A DNA stretch of 64,000 bases, taken from assembly GCF_905163445.1 (NCBI RefSeq), contig NC_053196.1:11309501-11373500 (forward strand), given 5' to 3'. A program made the position numbers and the translations under genes. Below, in pieces: positions 23,990 through 36,215 of this stretch; the stretch's first letter is position 1; each line of letters starts with the position of its first letter. The stretch is from Pararge aegeria (lineage: Eukaryota; Arthropoda; Insecta; Lepidoptera; Nymphalidae). The notes under the pieces were generated by a model. It had not been told where the DNA came from and made no database searches. It saw nothing but the letters and a program-made list of their open reading frames with translations.

Positions 23990-24445
23990 ACTATCAACCC
24001 ATTTACGACCAACTACAATGCACGGGTCTCCTCTCAGTACAGCTAGCATGGGCATGAGCCAGTTTTCCCCCAGAGAAAGGATAAAAATTGATGTTCTCCC
24101 ACAGCTTAATCAACTCTCAGAGCATTGGCGCACAAGTGGAAATAATATCCAAATAATATATCTGTATTAATGGGAGTAAACTTCGCCTATTCCCTGTTCT
24201 CGTGCTTAAGCGGGTGGACACGTAAATTATATCCCTCGTCAGGGGATATAATCGGGGGATATAATTTTTGTCTCCGGCCTGTGCTAGCTGCTGAATGAGA
24301 CAGGTTTAGGTCGTAGTCCACGACGCTGGCTAATTGCAGATAGAAAGACTTCACACAATTTTGAGAACATTATGAAGAATCTCAGGCATGCAGGTTTCCT
24401 CACGATATTTTCCTTCACCGCTAAGCAATAATGTAAATATAATGA
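23990..24445 (-). repeat. SINE-B, interrupted copy
   Basis: The left part resembles the element's 3' end (actacaatgcacgggtctcc). The right part has gaatctcaggcatgcaggt and ttccttcaccgctaagc. A non-matching middle (24100-24340), including a small hairpin (attatatccc with its complement), separates them. Confidence 0.45.
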
Positions 24446-25186
24446 TAATGTATATATGCTTCACCTAACTATTTTCTGTATTTGGTTTCTTCACTATTGG
24501 TTGCCTGGAAGAAATCGCTATGAAGTTATAATGCCGCCAAACTGTATACATTGTTTTGTTATACTTTTGCACGACTCATGATGCGAAGCATCAGAGAGTG
24601 CTTTACGATCGAAAAATTTTTTTCGCCTCATTTCGGCGGCTATTTTTATTATTATTGCCTTGTTAGTTCACGGAATCAAGATATTTTGCATACTATTGTC
24701 GAGATAATTTAATGGAGATTAATTCCATACTTTAAAAAAATTGATTTACTGCAATAGAATTGGAAAAAAAACACCAAAATAGGTCAAAAAATTTTCCTGT
24801 CCGTCATGTGTGAAACCCGAAAACACTCTAACTTGTGAAAAAATCTTTGAGTTTGAGTTAAGTTTTTTTTTTAAAAATTCTAATCGACGATTGTAGGTCA
24901 CTGAATGCGAATGATTAATTAATTCAGTGTAGTTTAATTGCAATTAATAAAAAACGAAAACTGCAAGACTGTATATCTATATATATCCATGTAAAATTAA
25001 CATGGATGGTGATATATCTATCTATATCTATAGATATTATGTACATTTTATTCCACCAGGGGCGCCTGTGCATCACTTTCCTAGTACAGCTGATTTAAAA
25101 TTTTTTTTTTTTTTTTTCTATATTTGATAATTAAATGAGCATTATGAGTCGTGCACTTTTGGATTTTCCAAATTTTTATTATTTTT

Positions 25187-25575
25187 TACTAGCTGTTGCC
25201 CGCGACTTCGTCTGCGTTTGATTTTGTTTTGATGTGGCATTCAATATAGCTGTAGTTCTAAAAATTAAAGTATTCAGTATCGCTAAGCCTTCAGGGGTTT
25301 GCTGTTGTCCGCTGTATATATTCACAAGTAATTATCTAAATCGGTTATCATTTGACGGCGTTATGGTGTAAAATCATCAAATACCCTTCTCCCCTTCTCC
25401 CAAAAGAACTGATTTTAATTTCGGGATAAAAAGCATCCTATATTAATTCTAATACCTTCAGAAATATGTGTACAAAGTTTCATGATGATCGGTTTATTAG
25501 TTTTTGCGTGAAAGCGTAACCAACAAACTTACATTCACATTTATAATATTAGTAGGGATAGGGATAGGGATATTA
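25187..25575 (+). repeat. interspersed repeat E, longest copy
   Basis: Starts ctgttgcccgcgacttcgtc, contains cgctaagccttcaggggt and gtacaaagtttcatgatgat, and ends in the tandem terminus tagtagggatagggataggg. The head phrase and tandem GGGATA end are typical of a very common lepidopteran dispersed element. Confidence 0.65.
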
Positions 25576-25639
25576 GGGATGTACTTTTTGTGGTGTGCAA
25601 TAAAAGTGTATTAATTCATTCATTTTAAATCCCTTAATT

Positions 25640-25745
25640 AATAACGCACATTATTACCAAGAGCTTAGAGGTGCGTGCTAGGGAACGAATTCGGCCCCTT
25701 CGAATAGGAGGCCGAAGCTCTAACCACTACGCTATCAGTACGTAA
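25640..25745 (-). repeat. SINE-B head fragment
   Basis: aacgcacattattaccaag, gaggtgcgtgctagggaacg and ctctaaccactacgctatc: the inverted tRNA-like head of SINE-B. Confidence 0.6.
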
Positions 25746-26184
25746 GACTAATCAGATTTATCCTATGAATTTAGTTTAGTTTTGTACAACTAGTTTGGAA
25801 TACATATCTCAAATTGCGAAACCAGCTAAAGTCCAAGCCACTCTGTCTATTGCGACTGGAGTGTTATAGAACATAGCAGCCACTACTCTAAAATTGCAAA
25901 TATGCCACTGCCCAGCCTTTTAAACTAGTAGAAAATGTAACTGTAGCTTTAGTACACGATTGGCAATCGAGTCGTTTTCGTGTAATAAACTCTGTATCGT
26001 CAAAATAAAATGGATCTAATATCGCTAATTGTAGAGTCGTGAATCTTACACTTCTGATTTTTTTTGACAAACGTTATGTCAAAATTTAAGCTTTAACAGA
26101 ATTTAAATAAGATCCATTTTACTCCTACGTTCAAGTATTCCATATTCGATAACGACGCATCGATTGCGAGCAAGCAAATTCTGT

Positions 26185-26375
26185 ACTAAGGCTACAGGGC
26201 ATGGGTCTCAAACTCAGAGTCAGAAGGGCTTGGTTCGTTTTTTTTACCATGCTTGCCAAGTGATTTTTAGGCTTCGCTTAGCCTTTGCTTAAAATGCACA
26301 TAACTCCAAAAAGTGACAGGTGCTTCCCTAGGATCGAACTCTGCCAACGAAAGTTATAATCAGCAAAGCTTTCAA
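26185..26375 (-). repeat. SINE-B fragment
   Basis: cagggcatgggtctcaaact, then aaaatgcacataactccaaa and a head-like cctaggatcgaactctgcc; an inverted, diverged copy just 3' of the CP2 stop. Confidence 0.5.
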
Positions 26376-26411
26376 TCTACTGTAGATATAACTCATATTA
26401 CTCACATTGAA

Positions 26412-29400
26412 TTAGTAGTTAATATTTTCTCCAACAAACAATTTCTCCTTTCCATCTAAAAACTCCATCAAAGCTTTCACGCAGTTCAATATTTCATTAC
26501 CAGTTTCATCTATTTCGTCTTTAGGTAGCATGAACTTGTGTTTTTTGCTTCTAAGCTCTATAAGATAACAGTATGGTATGCCGGCGACTCCATAGCTCCA
26601 GTCGTTGCTTGTGCCAGCTGCTCCATACATCACGTCTCGTGATACGCCCACTTTATAAGTGTTTCCATTGGTTTCGTAAATAGCCTTAAGTAAGCAAAAA
26701 TTAGGTGCATTGGTGGACATAGTACTTACACCACTTACGTACAGTCGCCAAGGGTCAATATAAATTTGTATATTAGCTACCTAGCTTACCTACTGCGACT
26801 TAGACCTGGGCTTAATTAATTAAAAATTTAAGTCTGCTTTATGAATTTAGTCTCAGGTCAATGTAATATATCTCTCATCGCTCTATACGCTCTCGCTCAC
26901 CTTGTCCTAATCCAAAGGTTGCCTGGCAGAGATCGCTACTAAGCGATAAGGCCGCCTTTTGTATTCTACTTCCGTCTTTTTATTTCTATTGTTCTTTTAT
27001 TTTGTGGTGTACAAATAAAGAGTTAAAATAAAAATGGTCAACCAAAAAAAACTGACTTTGTTATACAACCTAAAAGAAAAAAATAAATATTTTCTACAAC
27101 ATTTTTAAGTCATTGGCAAGTAAAATGTTGAAAATGAGTATGACCAATGACTTCGTATACAGTTTTATATCATCATCATATCAACCCATTACCTACAGTG
27201 GACGGGTCTACTTCCACAATGAGAAGGGGTTGAGGCCGTAGTCCACGGGAGTCGGGAGTGTCCTTAGCTATATTTTATGAAAATCTTTTCAAAATGGCCG
27301 CCGCCACAAAATGGTGGATACATAATTTTTTTACAACTACTCCTCCAATCATGAAAGGGCGTTGTACTAGTTGTTGCTCATACTATTCTAAGTAAAGTTA
27401 ATGTTATATATATTTTTTTTCATACTGTTACGTCACTGAGTTACAATTGTAATTGATAGCAGACTTAAGCCCTTATCAGTGCTTTCCAGCTAGTCAGTTG
27501 CATAAAGCGCAATACTATAACTCAGAAAAAAATAAACTTACCTTGGACATAACAGTCGCTCCTTCAAGTAAGCGGACGTAGTCCGGACATGGTTCGTCTT
27601 TGGAGGCGAAAGGAAAAACGATGACTTGTCCGTAACTATGTAGCGTGATGTAAACTCTGAACGGGATATCAGAGTTTAGGATAAAGTCCTGAAAAGAAAT
27701 ACCTATTTGGCTACGTAGTTATACTTATGGCTTGCTAAACAGACAGGCAAGGCTTACCTATACTAGTTTTATGGGGGCTCGTTTGTTGATTGAATATTTC
27801 GAATTTTTTAATACAAATTCTTCGAGCTGGGAGCCGCTGGAAACAAGCCCAGGATCGTGGATTTTGGAACTCTCCAAAAAAGACCTATGTCCAGCAGTGG
27901 ACTTCAATCGGTTAAAGTGATGATAATGAAGAATACAAATGCTTATACAAAAGTGGTCATAGCGGCATCTATCGATATATATAGTTATTCGCTTTAACTC
28001 TAAAATGGGTCCACACAAACAAATAAATGAAATACACTTTGGTTTTTACAAACGGTGTCTCAAACGCGTGATAATCTGTATCACTCAAAACCTTTATCTT
28101 TATCTAACAAGTTTTTTTTACTCCTTATTGCAAACCATAAAAGAAAAATGGACTTAATGCTAAAGCATATTCTAACAGCCAACCTTGAGACGTGGAGAAA
28201 AAACGATTTTCTTTTTATTCTTATTTTTGAGGGCTTTCGCAAAACATCGGCATGTCATCGCTAATGTAACCTATTTATGAATGAAGTTATAATAATTATC
28301 CTACTAATATTATAAATGTGAATGTGTGCATGTTTGTTACTCAATCACGCAAAAACGGCTGAACGGTTTTCGATGAAATTAGGCATGCATGTAGTCTTTG
28401 ACGTGGAAAAGAAGATAGGCTACCTTTTATTCCTATTCCTAAAGTAGTTTCTGAGAGAAAATTGAAAATTGTTTACGACCTAAGCCGCGGGCAGACAGCT
28501 TTAAAATATTGTATGTTATGAAAAGGACATGTACTTTCTATACTGATCTCTCAAATAGTTCCCGTGGTAAGATTAAAAATTGTTAACGAGTGAAGCTTTA
28601 GACCCAATTCTGAAGTCCACGCAGTCGAGGTCGCGGGCAGAAGCTAGTTATTAATATGAACAAACTGCACACCTCATTGGATTCTAGTCTTCCTAATAAG
28701 TTGTGAAACACGCAACTAGATCAGGTTGAAAGAGGTACTTAACTGTTTCCTATGTCATAGTATGAGTAGTATAGTACTTACATATAAATAAATAAATAAA
28801 TAAATAAATATACTACGACAATGCACACATGGCCATAAAGCCCCAAAGTAAGCGTAGCTTGTTTTATGGGCACTAAGATCACTGTGGCATATTTTTATGA
28901 ATATGTACTCATACTATGACATAGGTAAAATATTTTTTCTGTGTGTTAGCAGATGTGCCACTTACCAGCTTTGCATAAGAAAACAAAAATGTACAATTAC
29001 ATGATAAAACAATTAAACTGAACGCAACTGTATAAAATCGCTGCAGCGCAATTGATTTACTACTAAAATCTGTTTGCAGTTTAATCTCCGCGTGCAGCGT
29101 CGATGTCACGATTTCGGTATCAACAGCACATTACAGCTTAACATTAAACTGTGTAATGGATATTATTATTTGCGTCATGCCTTTATTTGATGTGCACGGT
29201 GTTATTTATACTGTTAAACTACTTGGTCAAAGTACTAATCAAATTGAATTAAAGGACAACGCTATAAACCATGGCCCGAAGCAAACGAAATGTTCCGTCC
29301 TTAAAAAGGCACTTTTTCATTTATATAAGTACGCATATTATAACGAAGCGGCGATAGCTCAGTGGGTAGGACTTTGACTTCACTTTCGGGGGGCGAGCTC

Positions 29401-32400
29401 AAACCCCAGCAGACACCTCTAACTTTTCTAAGTTATGTGCTTTTTAAGCATTTTTTTTTTTATTGGTCAACTTAAGAATTAAACAATTAACTATAACTAG
29501 GTCACTCACCTCATCTCAAACCACACAGACTTTATGTGACAAGGTATAGATTAATGATAGTCTTTTCTAAAACAATTTTTTTTAAAATTATCTAAGTTGC
29601 AATCACAACTCTACCAGTAGTCAGTACACAACAGTTAGATAGCAAGTTTATGATTACAACTTGTACATAGATGACATACCAGATCCCTACCCCACGCAAC
29701 ATTCTCTGTGATAAAGTTATTTTTTAACATTAAAATATCACGTGCTACAACGGTGAAGGAAAACATCGCGAGGAAACCTGCATGCCTGAGAGTTCTACTT
29801 AATGTTCTCAAAGGTATGTGGAGTCCACCAATCCGCACTGGGTCAGCGTGGTGGACTTCGGCCTGAACTCCTTCTCATTGTGGGAGGAGACCCGTGCCCT
29901 GTAGTGGGCCGACAATGGGTTGATATGATAAAGATGTTTTCCTGAAACGGTTTCCTGCCTAAAATATAATAAAATACAAAATAAAAAATTCTGAATTAAT
30001 TTATTTCAAGTAGGTTTACGCTATTAGCTCATTTGAAGCGTCAAGTCTGTCTGTTTGTAGTGATTCTACCATCGGTTCGGGAGGCAGACTTTATCGAGAA
30101 ATAAAGAGGTCAAATATTTCTAATACTCAAGGTAGTCCATTGAAAGGTGTGCCAAAAAGGATTTTCCAGAAATACCTGAAGGGGCGATGGGGTATGAAAG
30201 TTTGTTTAGAGGTTAATTTTTTCTTCAAAAGTAAGTACTTAGGTTATTAGGGTTACGAATTTTAATAGCATTCTCTCATAAGGGACCTAAATAACGATTA
30301 TATTATCTTTCCGTGCTTAAATAACCTAACTGAAAACCGTGGTTACTAAACCCACCACGGCATGTCCCTCTTGTATCGTTAGTTTGTCCTACTTTCACAT
30401 GCTAATTTTCACATTTATAAATAACATAGGAGCAAAGCTAGCAAATCTAGTATTGTAATAAAAAGAAAAGTTTTTTTTTATCACAGTAATGAGCGCTGCG
30501 ATTATGGGGGTAGATATATCTGGATGGTCCCAGGTACTATGTCGCGTTAAAGGATTAGCAGTACAGGTGAACTTGTCATATACCTAACAGCCGATTGGGC
30601 GGACAAATTTATTAAAAGAGGCACCAATGACGCCCGCCCTCCGCATACTCAATGTCATATCAGAGCAATGTGATTTGTATTGTTGCGCTCTGAGTGAATT
30701 CACGAGGATCGCAATGTGGGTTATTTGTTACCCGAATAGGTAATTAAATATTATAATGTTAAGATTATGTAAAAAAAATAAAAAAGCTACACTATCGCAT
30801 TAGGTTTAAGTATTCTGTAATGATAGTGTTAGAATAAGAATATAAATAAATAAATAAATAAATAAATAGCTTAGCCTGCTGTCATCTAGGCAACGTCAAC
30901 ACTTGCCATGCATGTGCGATTGCAGCCTAGGGCTAACTTGTACTAGAATAAAAAAGAAATACCCTCATCGCTCTAGATTCAGGTTCTGAAAATGGTTCGG
31001 GGCCTCTATAGAATGTATTTTCGGGATTTCCTGATGACTCCTTGCCTCCCCAACTGTAACTGCAAAAATACGGACAAAAAATGTTTGGTAATCCACTGCG
31101 AATATGTCCAATACTCATAAAAACATCATTATGATGTTTCACATTATATCCAAAAGTGTATATCCAAAAGTATATCCATCATCACTATCAACCGGTCTCA
31201 GAATGAGAAAGAACTGGGCTGTAGTCCACTGCACTAAATAAATAAATAAATAAAAAATAACAAATTATTACTTTTCACACATCACAAGTATCTTTCGTTT
31301 GTTTATATATTATATTCTATGTTATTGTCCTTTTTTATGATTATTTTGTTATTGTTTAGTCGCGAGGATTCAGTGACGACGAAGATAATGGGGCTGGCTG
31401 AAAACCAGTGCTGCGCTTTTTAGTTTGCAGCTATACTGAGCCAGCTCCTTACTCACACATTTTTTTTATTCTTTAACAAATTTATGCCACAAATGTAACA
31501 TTTTACACAAATGTGTGATAATAAAGACGTTTTTTTTTCATTCTTTCACTAGCAATGATTAGACTTCAAACGGAATTGACTCCATTTTGCAGAACTCTCA
31601 GGCATGCAGGTGATATTTGATTGCATATATTTAAATAAACACGTACCAACTTTGTAAAGTTTGAGGTGCGCGCTAGGAATCGAACTCCGTGCCACCCAGT
31701 ACAGAGGCAGAAGTGTAAGCCTTATTCCCCCACTAAACATTGTGTATGTTCAGTGGAACCTGATATTAAAAATATGACTGCTATTTTCTATCGCCATCAG
31801 ACCCTTTGAATTGAAACACAGCATTACAACCAAGTGGTTGACGGCAGAAATTAGCATGGCGGGAGTATGTCCGCTGTCCGCGGATGAACTCTGTCAGCTC
31901 TGCTCTACTATCTATTGATCATTGATAATCATGCATTTCTTATGAAAACGAGACACTTATATTTAATTTTTTTGTTAAAAACAAATAATCCAACATTGCC
32001 GGCCATATAATATACTCAGGATAGTTTTGGTCTTAGATACCTGAAGTTTCTATTAAGGTCCACACCCATGCAGGCGCCCTTGTGCCGTGCTCTGTTTTTC
32101 CTCCACATCCGGTCGCCCGTATGCGAATGCTCATAGCCATCGGGGTTCACGACTGGGTGAAAATACCTATAAATTGCATATAGGACAGCTTAACGGGCAA
32201 TGCATTAATACAGTCCGCGTAATTATCTGAATAATTAAAATGCTTATTCATAATTTGTGCATTGTAATTATATTATCGTTGATATTCGCGGACTAAGTAT
32301 TTTTTTTATTCAATACCGGTTTTTTAGATAGTTACGCGTAACTATGTAAAAAACGTTTTAGCGCTTGACGGACCAAGCAGATGGCCTAATTAATGGGAAG

Positions 32401-33802
32401 TGGAAAAACATCTTAAACACATTTGCAACACTTCGTAGGGCATGCAAGAAAGATGACCTACCTAGTACTACTTTGTGTCTATCAATCTGAGGCGTAGGTG
32501 TTTCACCTCATGTGCCTGCAATTACACTAACAATAACGCCCTTCGGAACGCAGCAATACTGCTGGCGGCAGAAATAAGAATGGTGGTCTAATTCCCGGGT
32601 AGAACTCTATCACAATAAGCTCTATTGCTATAAAATTTTCTTATTAATAAGTAATGCGAAGAAGAAAAAGAAACACAGTATTACACGCATAACATATTTA
32701 AAAAGAAACAGTAAAACGTAATGTGCCCAAGCAAAGGCAGCCTTAATGCTGCAAGCAATCTCTTACAGGCTACCTTTGTAAACCTGGACTTACAGCAAGA
32801 GAACGGGAGTAGAGATTATCAAAGATAAATTCATCTGCCTGTGAAAGTTTTGTCAAAATCGATTAAAACAAATGAATTAATATACAACGACAATACACAC
32901 ATCTCCATCTAGCCCCAAAGCAAGCGAAGCTTGAAAAATGGGTGCTAAGATAGCTGATAAATAGTTTTATGAATATAATACACATAAATACTTATAAGTA
33001 ATATACAGATAAACACCCAGAAAAACATCCATGTTCATCACACAAACACTTCCCAGTTGTGGGAATCGAACCCACGGCCTAGGACTGTTGACCCTGAAAG
33101 CAGGGTCGCTGCCCACTGCGCCAACCGGCTGTCAAAAATGGACAAACATTTTAATAATGTTTGTTTATGTTATGCTGTCGTTCAAGTAATCATCTAAGCT
33201 TAATAAGAGGCAGATTTTTTGAAATAACAATCAGCTATGTAAATTTTAATAATCAGTTACAGTTTGAAATTACCAGTCCTTATTGGTGATACTCGTTGGC
33301 AACGTCGTGAAGTTGCGAACTATGTGGTTTGCGACGTAGGTAGCTACGGCCGGGGCGATCCACTCTCGAGCATGTATCCCAGCGTCAATCCACACTGCTT
33401 GGTTGCTGGAGTTGCTGTTTGATACCTTTAGGATCTATTTGGAATATATTCACAAGTTTTAATAATATGAATTTTCGCAGCGTTCCCTTGAGAAAATGTA
33501 CGTAATGTATAAATATTCAGACTTCGATCATTCGGAAAATGGTGACCAACAGAGCCACAAACACACGTAAAACCTCTTGTGTCATAGGCATAGGCATCAA
33601 AGGTATTGTTAAAAGCAAGAATAATATATAAAAAATATGCATAGTACCTTCAATGGTCTGCCTTCTAAGGAAGTTCCAATCATTCCAACAGTGCATATAG
33701 AAGGATATTCGATATTAAGCCCTTCCAAGAAGTCGTGAATTACATCCAAACGATGGTATTCATTCCAGCCCATGCGCGAAGGCTTTTCTGCTTTCTCAGT
33801 AC
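26412..33802 (-). CDS. CP2: M14A metallocarboxypeptidase, catalytic part (5' end unresolved)
   Basis: Same family and probable digestive role as CP1. Exons in coding order: 33802-33648, 33434-33274, 32166-32041, 31059-30963, 27688-27542, 26684-26412 (318 codons). Every junction is in frame, with intron positions identical to CP1/CP3. Motifs: WIDAGIHAREWIAP (zinc H and E), RMWRKNRARH, DLNRNF, third zinc H in LHSYGQV, MYGAAGTSNDWSY and base E in LIELRS. All catalytic residues are kept. Pocket positions are unusual: A at 207 (VFPFAS, where CP1/CP4 have PWGY) and N at 255 instead of a hydrophobic (CPA) or Asp (CPB). No signal or activation-peptide exon is recognisable up to CP3's start at 36216. 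An open exon at 35049-34731 would join in phase to 33802 and give 425 aa in all (see its own entry). So CP2 may have a replaced N-terminus or be an N-terminally incomplete copy; no internal stop is seen. Confidence 0.85.
26905..27025 (+). repeat. LINE 3' tail in CP2 intron
   Basis: aaaggttgcctggcagagat, gcgataaggccgccttttgt and gtggtgtacaaataaagag. The same tail is seen near 24490-24560, 46490-46570 (inverted) and 48300-48435; a typical non-LTR 3' UTR with an AATAAA-like end. Confidence 0.6.
27835..27915 (+). mobile_element. RTE-type LINE: last codons of the reverse-transcriptase ORF
   Basis: Reads in one frame RWKQAQDRGFWN then TYVQQWTSIG and stop TAA (27913-27915). This is the characteristic C-terminus of RTE-clade reverse-transcriptase proteins, ending ...YVQQW(T/S).IG. 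It is antisense to CP2, within the intron between 30963 and 27688. Only this remnant is readable; the element is dead. Confidence 0.65.
28300..28655 (-). repeat. interspersed repeat E, inverted
   Basis: Begins with the inverted terminus cctactaatattataaatgt, then atcacgcaaaaacggctgaa, and ends in gtcgcgggcagaagctagt (head phrase inverted). Confidence 0.55.
28780..28905 (-). repeat. SINE-A 3' half with (AAAT)n tail
   Basis: A taaa-type microsatellite tail (28785-28812), then taaagccccaaagtaagcg and ttatgggcactaagatcact. The tRNA-like head is missing. Confidence 0.7.
29348..29935 (+). repeat. SINE-B interrupted by an insertion
   Basis: The head has gatagctcagtgggtagg; the B-box-like part follows up to aagttatgtgctttttaag (about 29450). 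The body resumes at ttaaaatatcacgtgctac (29729) and continues through gcatgcctgagagttctac to atgggttgatatgat. The roughly 275 inserted bases include the last part of repeat D (cttaagaattaaacaatta, tttatgtgacaaggtat). The junctions share a short ttttaa-ca-like phrase that could be a target-site duplication. Confidence 0.65.
30841..30868. repeat. (AAAT)n microsatellite
   Basis: Seven or so units of taaa in the CP2 intron, probably a SINE tail relic. Confidence 0.7.
31560..31920 (-). repeat. SINE-B fragment followed by repeat F
   Basis: Inverted SINE-B pieces (agaactctcaggcatgcagg, gaggtgcgcgctaggaatcg), then repeat F (aacacagcattacaaccaag, cagaaattagcatggcgg). All lie in the CP2 intron between exons 32041 and 31059. 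Confidence 0.5.
32873..33134 (-). repeat. SINE-A, full length, in CP2 intron
   Basis: acatctccatctagccccaa, ataaacacccagaaaaacat and a head with gtgggaatcgaacccacggc, ending cactgcgccaaccggctgtc. The head carries a small insertion (ggactgttgaccctgaaag) relative to other copies. Confidence 0.85.
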
Positions 33803-34024
33803 CTGAAGAAACAAAACATGAATGCAGACAATATATCCGTATCAATCATCGATTACATTGTTCTCTTGGGTCATGACATCTCAGCTACCATCAATTTCGG
33901 TAGATCCATCTAAGCTTAAGCCAAGTTTCCGCCTTATAACCTGGTTAACTTATTAAGGTCAAGCCGTACTTTATTCCCGCCCAACTGCGTTATATCAACC
34001 TCAAAGAGTATGGAGTGGTAAATA

Positions 34025-34296
34025 TAAATGAATAAATGAATAAATATACTACGACAATACACACATCGCCATCTAGCCCCAAAGTAAGCGTAGCTTGTGT
34101 TATGGGTACTGAGATAGCTGATGAATATTTTTTTATGAATATAATACACATAAATACTTATAATATACAGATAAACACCCAGACACTGAAAAACATTCAT
34201 GTTCATCACACAAATACTTTCCAGTTGTGGGAATCGAACCCACGACCTTGAACTCAGAAAGCAGGGTCGCTGCCCACTGCGCCACTCGGCCGTCAA
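34025..34296 (-). repeat. SINE-A, full length
   Basis: Complete inverted copy with aaatgaataaatgaataa tail, acatcgccatctagcccc and head cactgcgccactcggccgtc. It lies between the CP2 exon at 33802 and the small frame starting at 34352. Confidence 0.88.
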
Positions 34297-34351
34297 AATG
34301 CTAATAATAAGTAACTATTAACTACTAAACCCGCCCCGTGTCTTAATATTA

Positions 34352-35049
34352 CTAAGTACTTTGGGTTTTTATTCCCATGTCGTAAATAGCCCAAAAATTC
34401 GCACGAAGATTTGCGTCTTCGTTTTTCAAACGCAAGCTAGCGATACGATTTAGAATGCCCTGTCTTTGTTTCCTGGTATCATGAAACAAGAGTGAATAGG
34501 CATCCTCCAAACAAGGGCGTCCCATCTTAGCTACATCATCTACCATTTGTGACCTAGCTGTGTTACTAGATGGTTGCAAGACTTTGAAAGGTATGAATAA
34601 ACTTTTACCTTTCCTTCCTAAGCCTACAAGCCTGATAAGTTTGAGCTTTATATTCATGTAGTATACGAGAGAGTTTATACATGTGATTTTATAATATCTT
34701 AAGGGATCTAAATAACATAGCATTACTAACAATTTTCTAAGGTTCCATGTTTAGCACTTGGAGTAATAATTTTAGGGAGTTCTTTTATTTGAGTACCCTC
34801 GGAGCATGGTTTAGCAAAGCGATGTTCTTCTAAAATTGTAGGTCTGTTAACTAAAACGTGTTTGTTTTCGTTATTAACTTCATGATGTTGGCATCCAACA
34901 TCATATTGAAATCGTTCATAATCATCAATCAAGGCAGTAGATTCATCTTTCTTTTTAGCTTTGACATCATCAAGATTATAAATATCTGACTTTATTATAC
35001 AAGATGTTGAACATTTGCCTTTGTTGTTAAAACTGTATTCGGTATCCAT
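34352..35049 (-). CDS. small unidentified gene (two exons) or alternative CP2 5' exon
   Basis: I do not recognise this protein. Exon 1, 35049-34731, opens MDTEYSFNNKGK and is hydrophilic and Lys/Glu-rich (KAKKKDESTALIDDYERF). Exon 2, 34581-34352, encodes NTARSQMVDDVAKMG, HDTRKQRQGILNRIASLRL, ANFWAIYDMG and stop. They join in phase across a 149-base intron (donor gttagt, acceptor ttcaaag), giving 182 residues. Without splicing the two frames would need a frameshift. Exon 1 ends in phase 1, and the first certain CP2 exon (33802) begins in phase 2. An alternative reading therefore uses exon 1 as the CP2 N-terminus, giving a 425-residue protein with no signal peptide. Upstream, AAGGAG-TA-ATG follows a possible acceptor, so more 5' exons may exist. 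Coding is plausible but unproven. Confidence 0.4.
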
Positions 35050-36215
35050 TACTCCTTCAGAATAAGCATATTTTTAAAATTGTTTATACATTTGTATGAG
35101 TACTAAATGTAAATAATATTTTGAAAAACATTTCTTCGCTGAATACTGAATAATATTAATATGAATATTTCATGATTTATGTAAATTATGGCGATATAAT
35201 CATTATTTTTTTTTGCATAATATAAACTTATGTGTTGGTTTGTCTTTATGAATCTGACAGAAATTGTTCGGAATCTGAAAATATTAGATGCTATAGTAGC
35301 TCCTTCATCTGAGGAAAACATGGACTAAGTGGTTGTATCCTCTTTGATTAGGACAATTAATTATTCTTGATTGTCACTGACAATTTCTAGTAAATATTAA
35401 TCATTCCAAGACTGCTGCAAGATTCCAATGAGGTATAATGAGTTGCAGGAATCGTAGCCCGTGAGCCTTCATCATCAGTCTACTCCAAAAATTGAGCAAA
35501 TAAAACAATATAGTTTGCGTGTCTGAATCGGTCCTTTTAATAATTTATTTTGCTCATTGCAAAGGTTCTCTGAAAGTCCGTTGTAAGTAAAAAATAAAAT
35601 AGCTATAAAGGGATCCCGATAAATCTAACAAGCGAGTAACAAGAAGGGGGCGCAATTAAAAAGATAAACGCGTGTAAGACGAAGTCGAGGCGACATTTGG
35701 GTGGGGTGTCGGGGACCGACGTCTGGTTAGCGGGTTACCATGAGACGTGCCGCTACTATGGAATCTCATTATTACTTTAATTTATTAGTATCGAAAAAAT
35801 CTAAGTTGTATATCAATAAGTTGTAAACAAAAATCAAATAAGGGTCAGACACGACAATGAACATTAATTTAATATGTTACTACTGAAAGATTATTTTCAA
35901 ATTAATTATTTTTATTTTAGATTTATAGAGGAAAATCTCGTTTTTTTAGTTACTTATACTTTTCTGGTTTGTTAAAAAAATCGCTTGGGTGTGACAATCA
36001 CTGCGGGCTTTATCTAAGTCCGTTTGAGATTAGTTTCTTATATGAATGAAGATGTGATCTACTGGTATGCAAATTACGCACTAAACATAGAATAAAATGT
36101 CATCTACTTGTGTGATGGCGCAACGATACCGAGAAGGCGAGGAAGAATTAGACGCAACCCCCCAGCAACAAGCAACAACAGTTTTCATAGGCTGTTGCCA
36201 ACGAGAAATAATCTT
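35050..36215. promoter_or_regulatory. divergent CP2/CP3 control region
   Basis: Lies between the leftward unit (CP2 and/or the frame starting at 35049) and the CP3 start at 36216. It contains a unique GC-richer block at about 35640-35760 (aacaagaagggggcgcaatt, tggggtgtcggggaccgacg) and a tataaag at 35604. No dispersed repeat is obvious here, unusual in this window. A shared promoter is inference from the head-to-head arrangement. Confidence 0.35.

Larger units (their letters stand above)
22926..26411. other. spacer CP1-CP2, expected to hold CP1 signal exon
   Basis: AT-rich. Contains a poly-C run, SINE-B fragments (23990-24445, 25640-25745, 26185-26375), repeat E and a LINE tail near 24490. 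I searched the minus strand up to 23760 for a start codon followed by a hydrophobic run and a phase-1 donor, as in CP3, and found none that convinces. Confidence 0.4.

Noticed and set aside
28786..30868. CRISPR-like short repeats
   Set aside because: The repeated units are (AAAT)n microsatellites without spacers; no array structure exists anywhere in the window.
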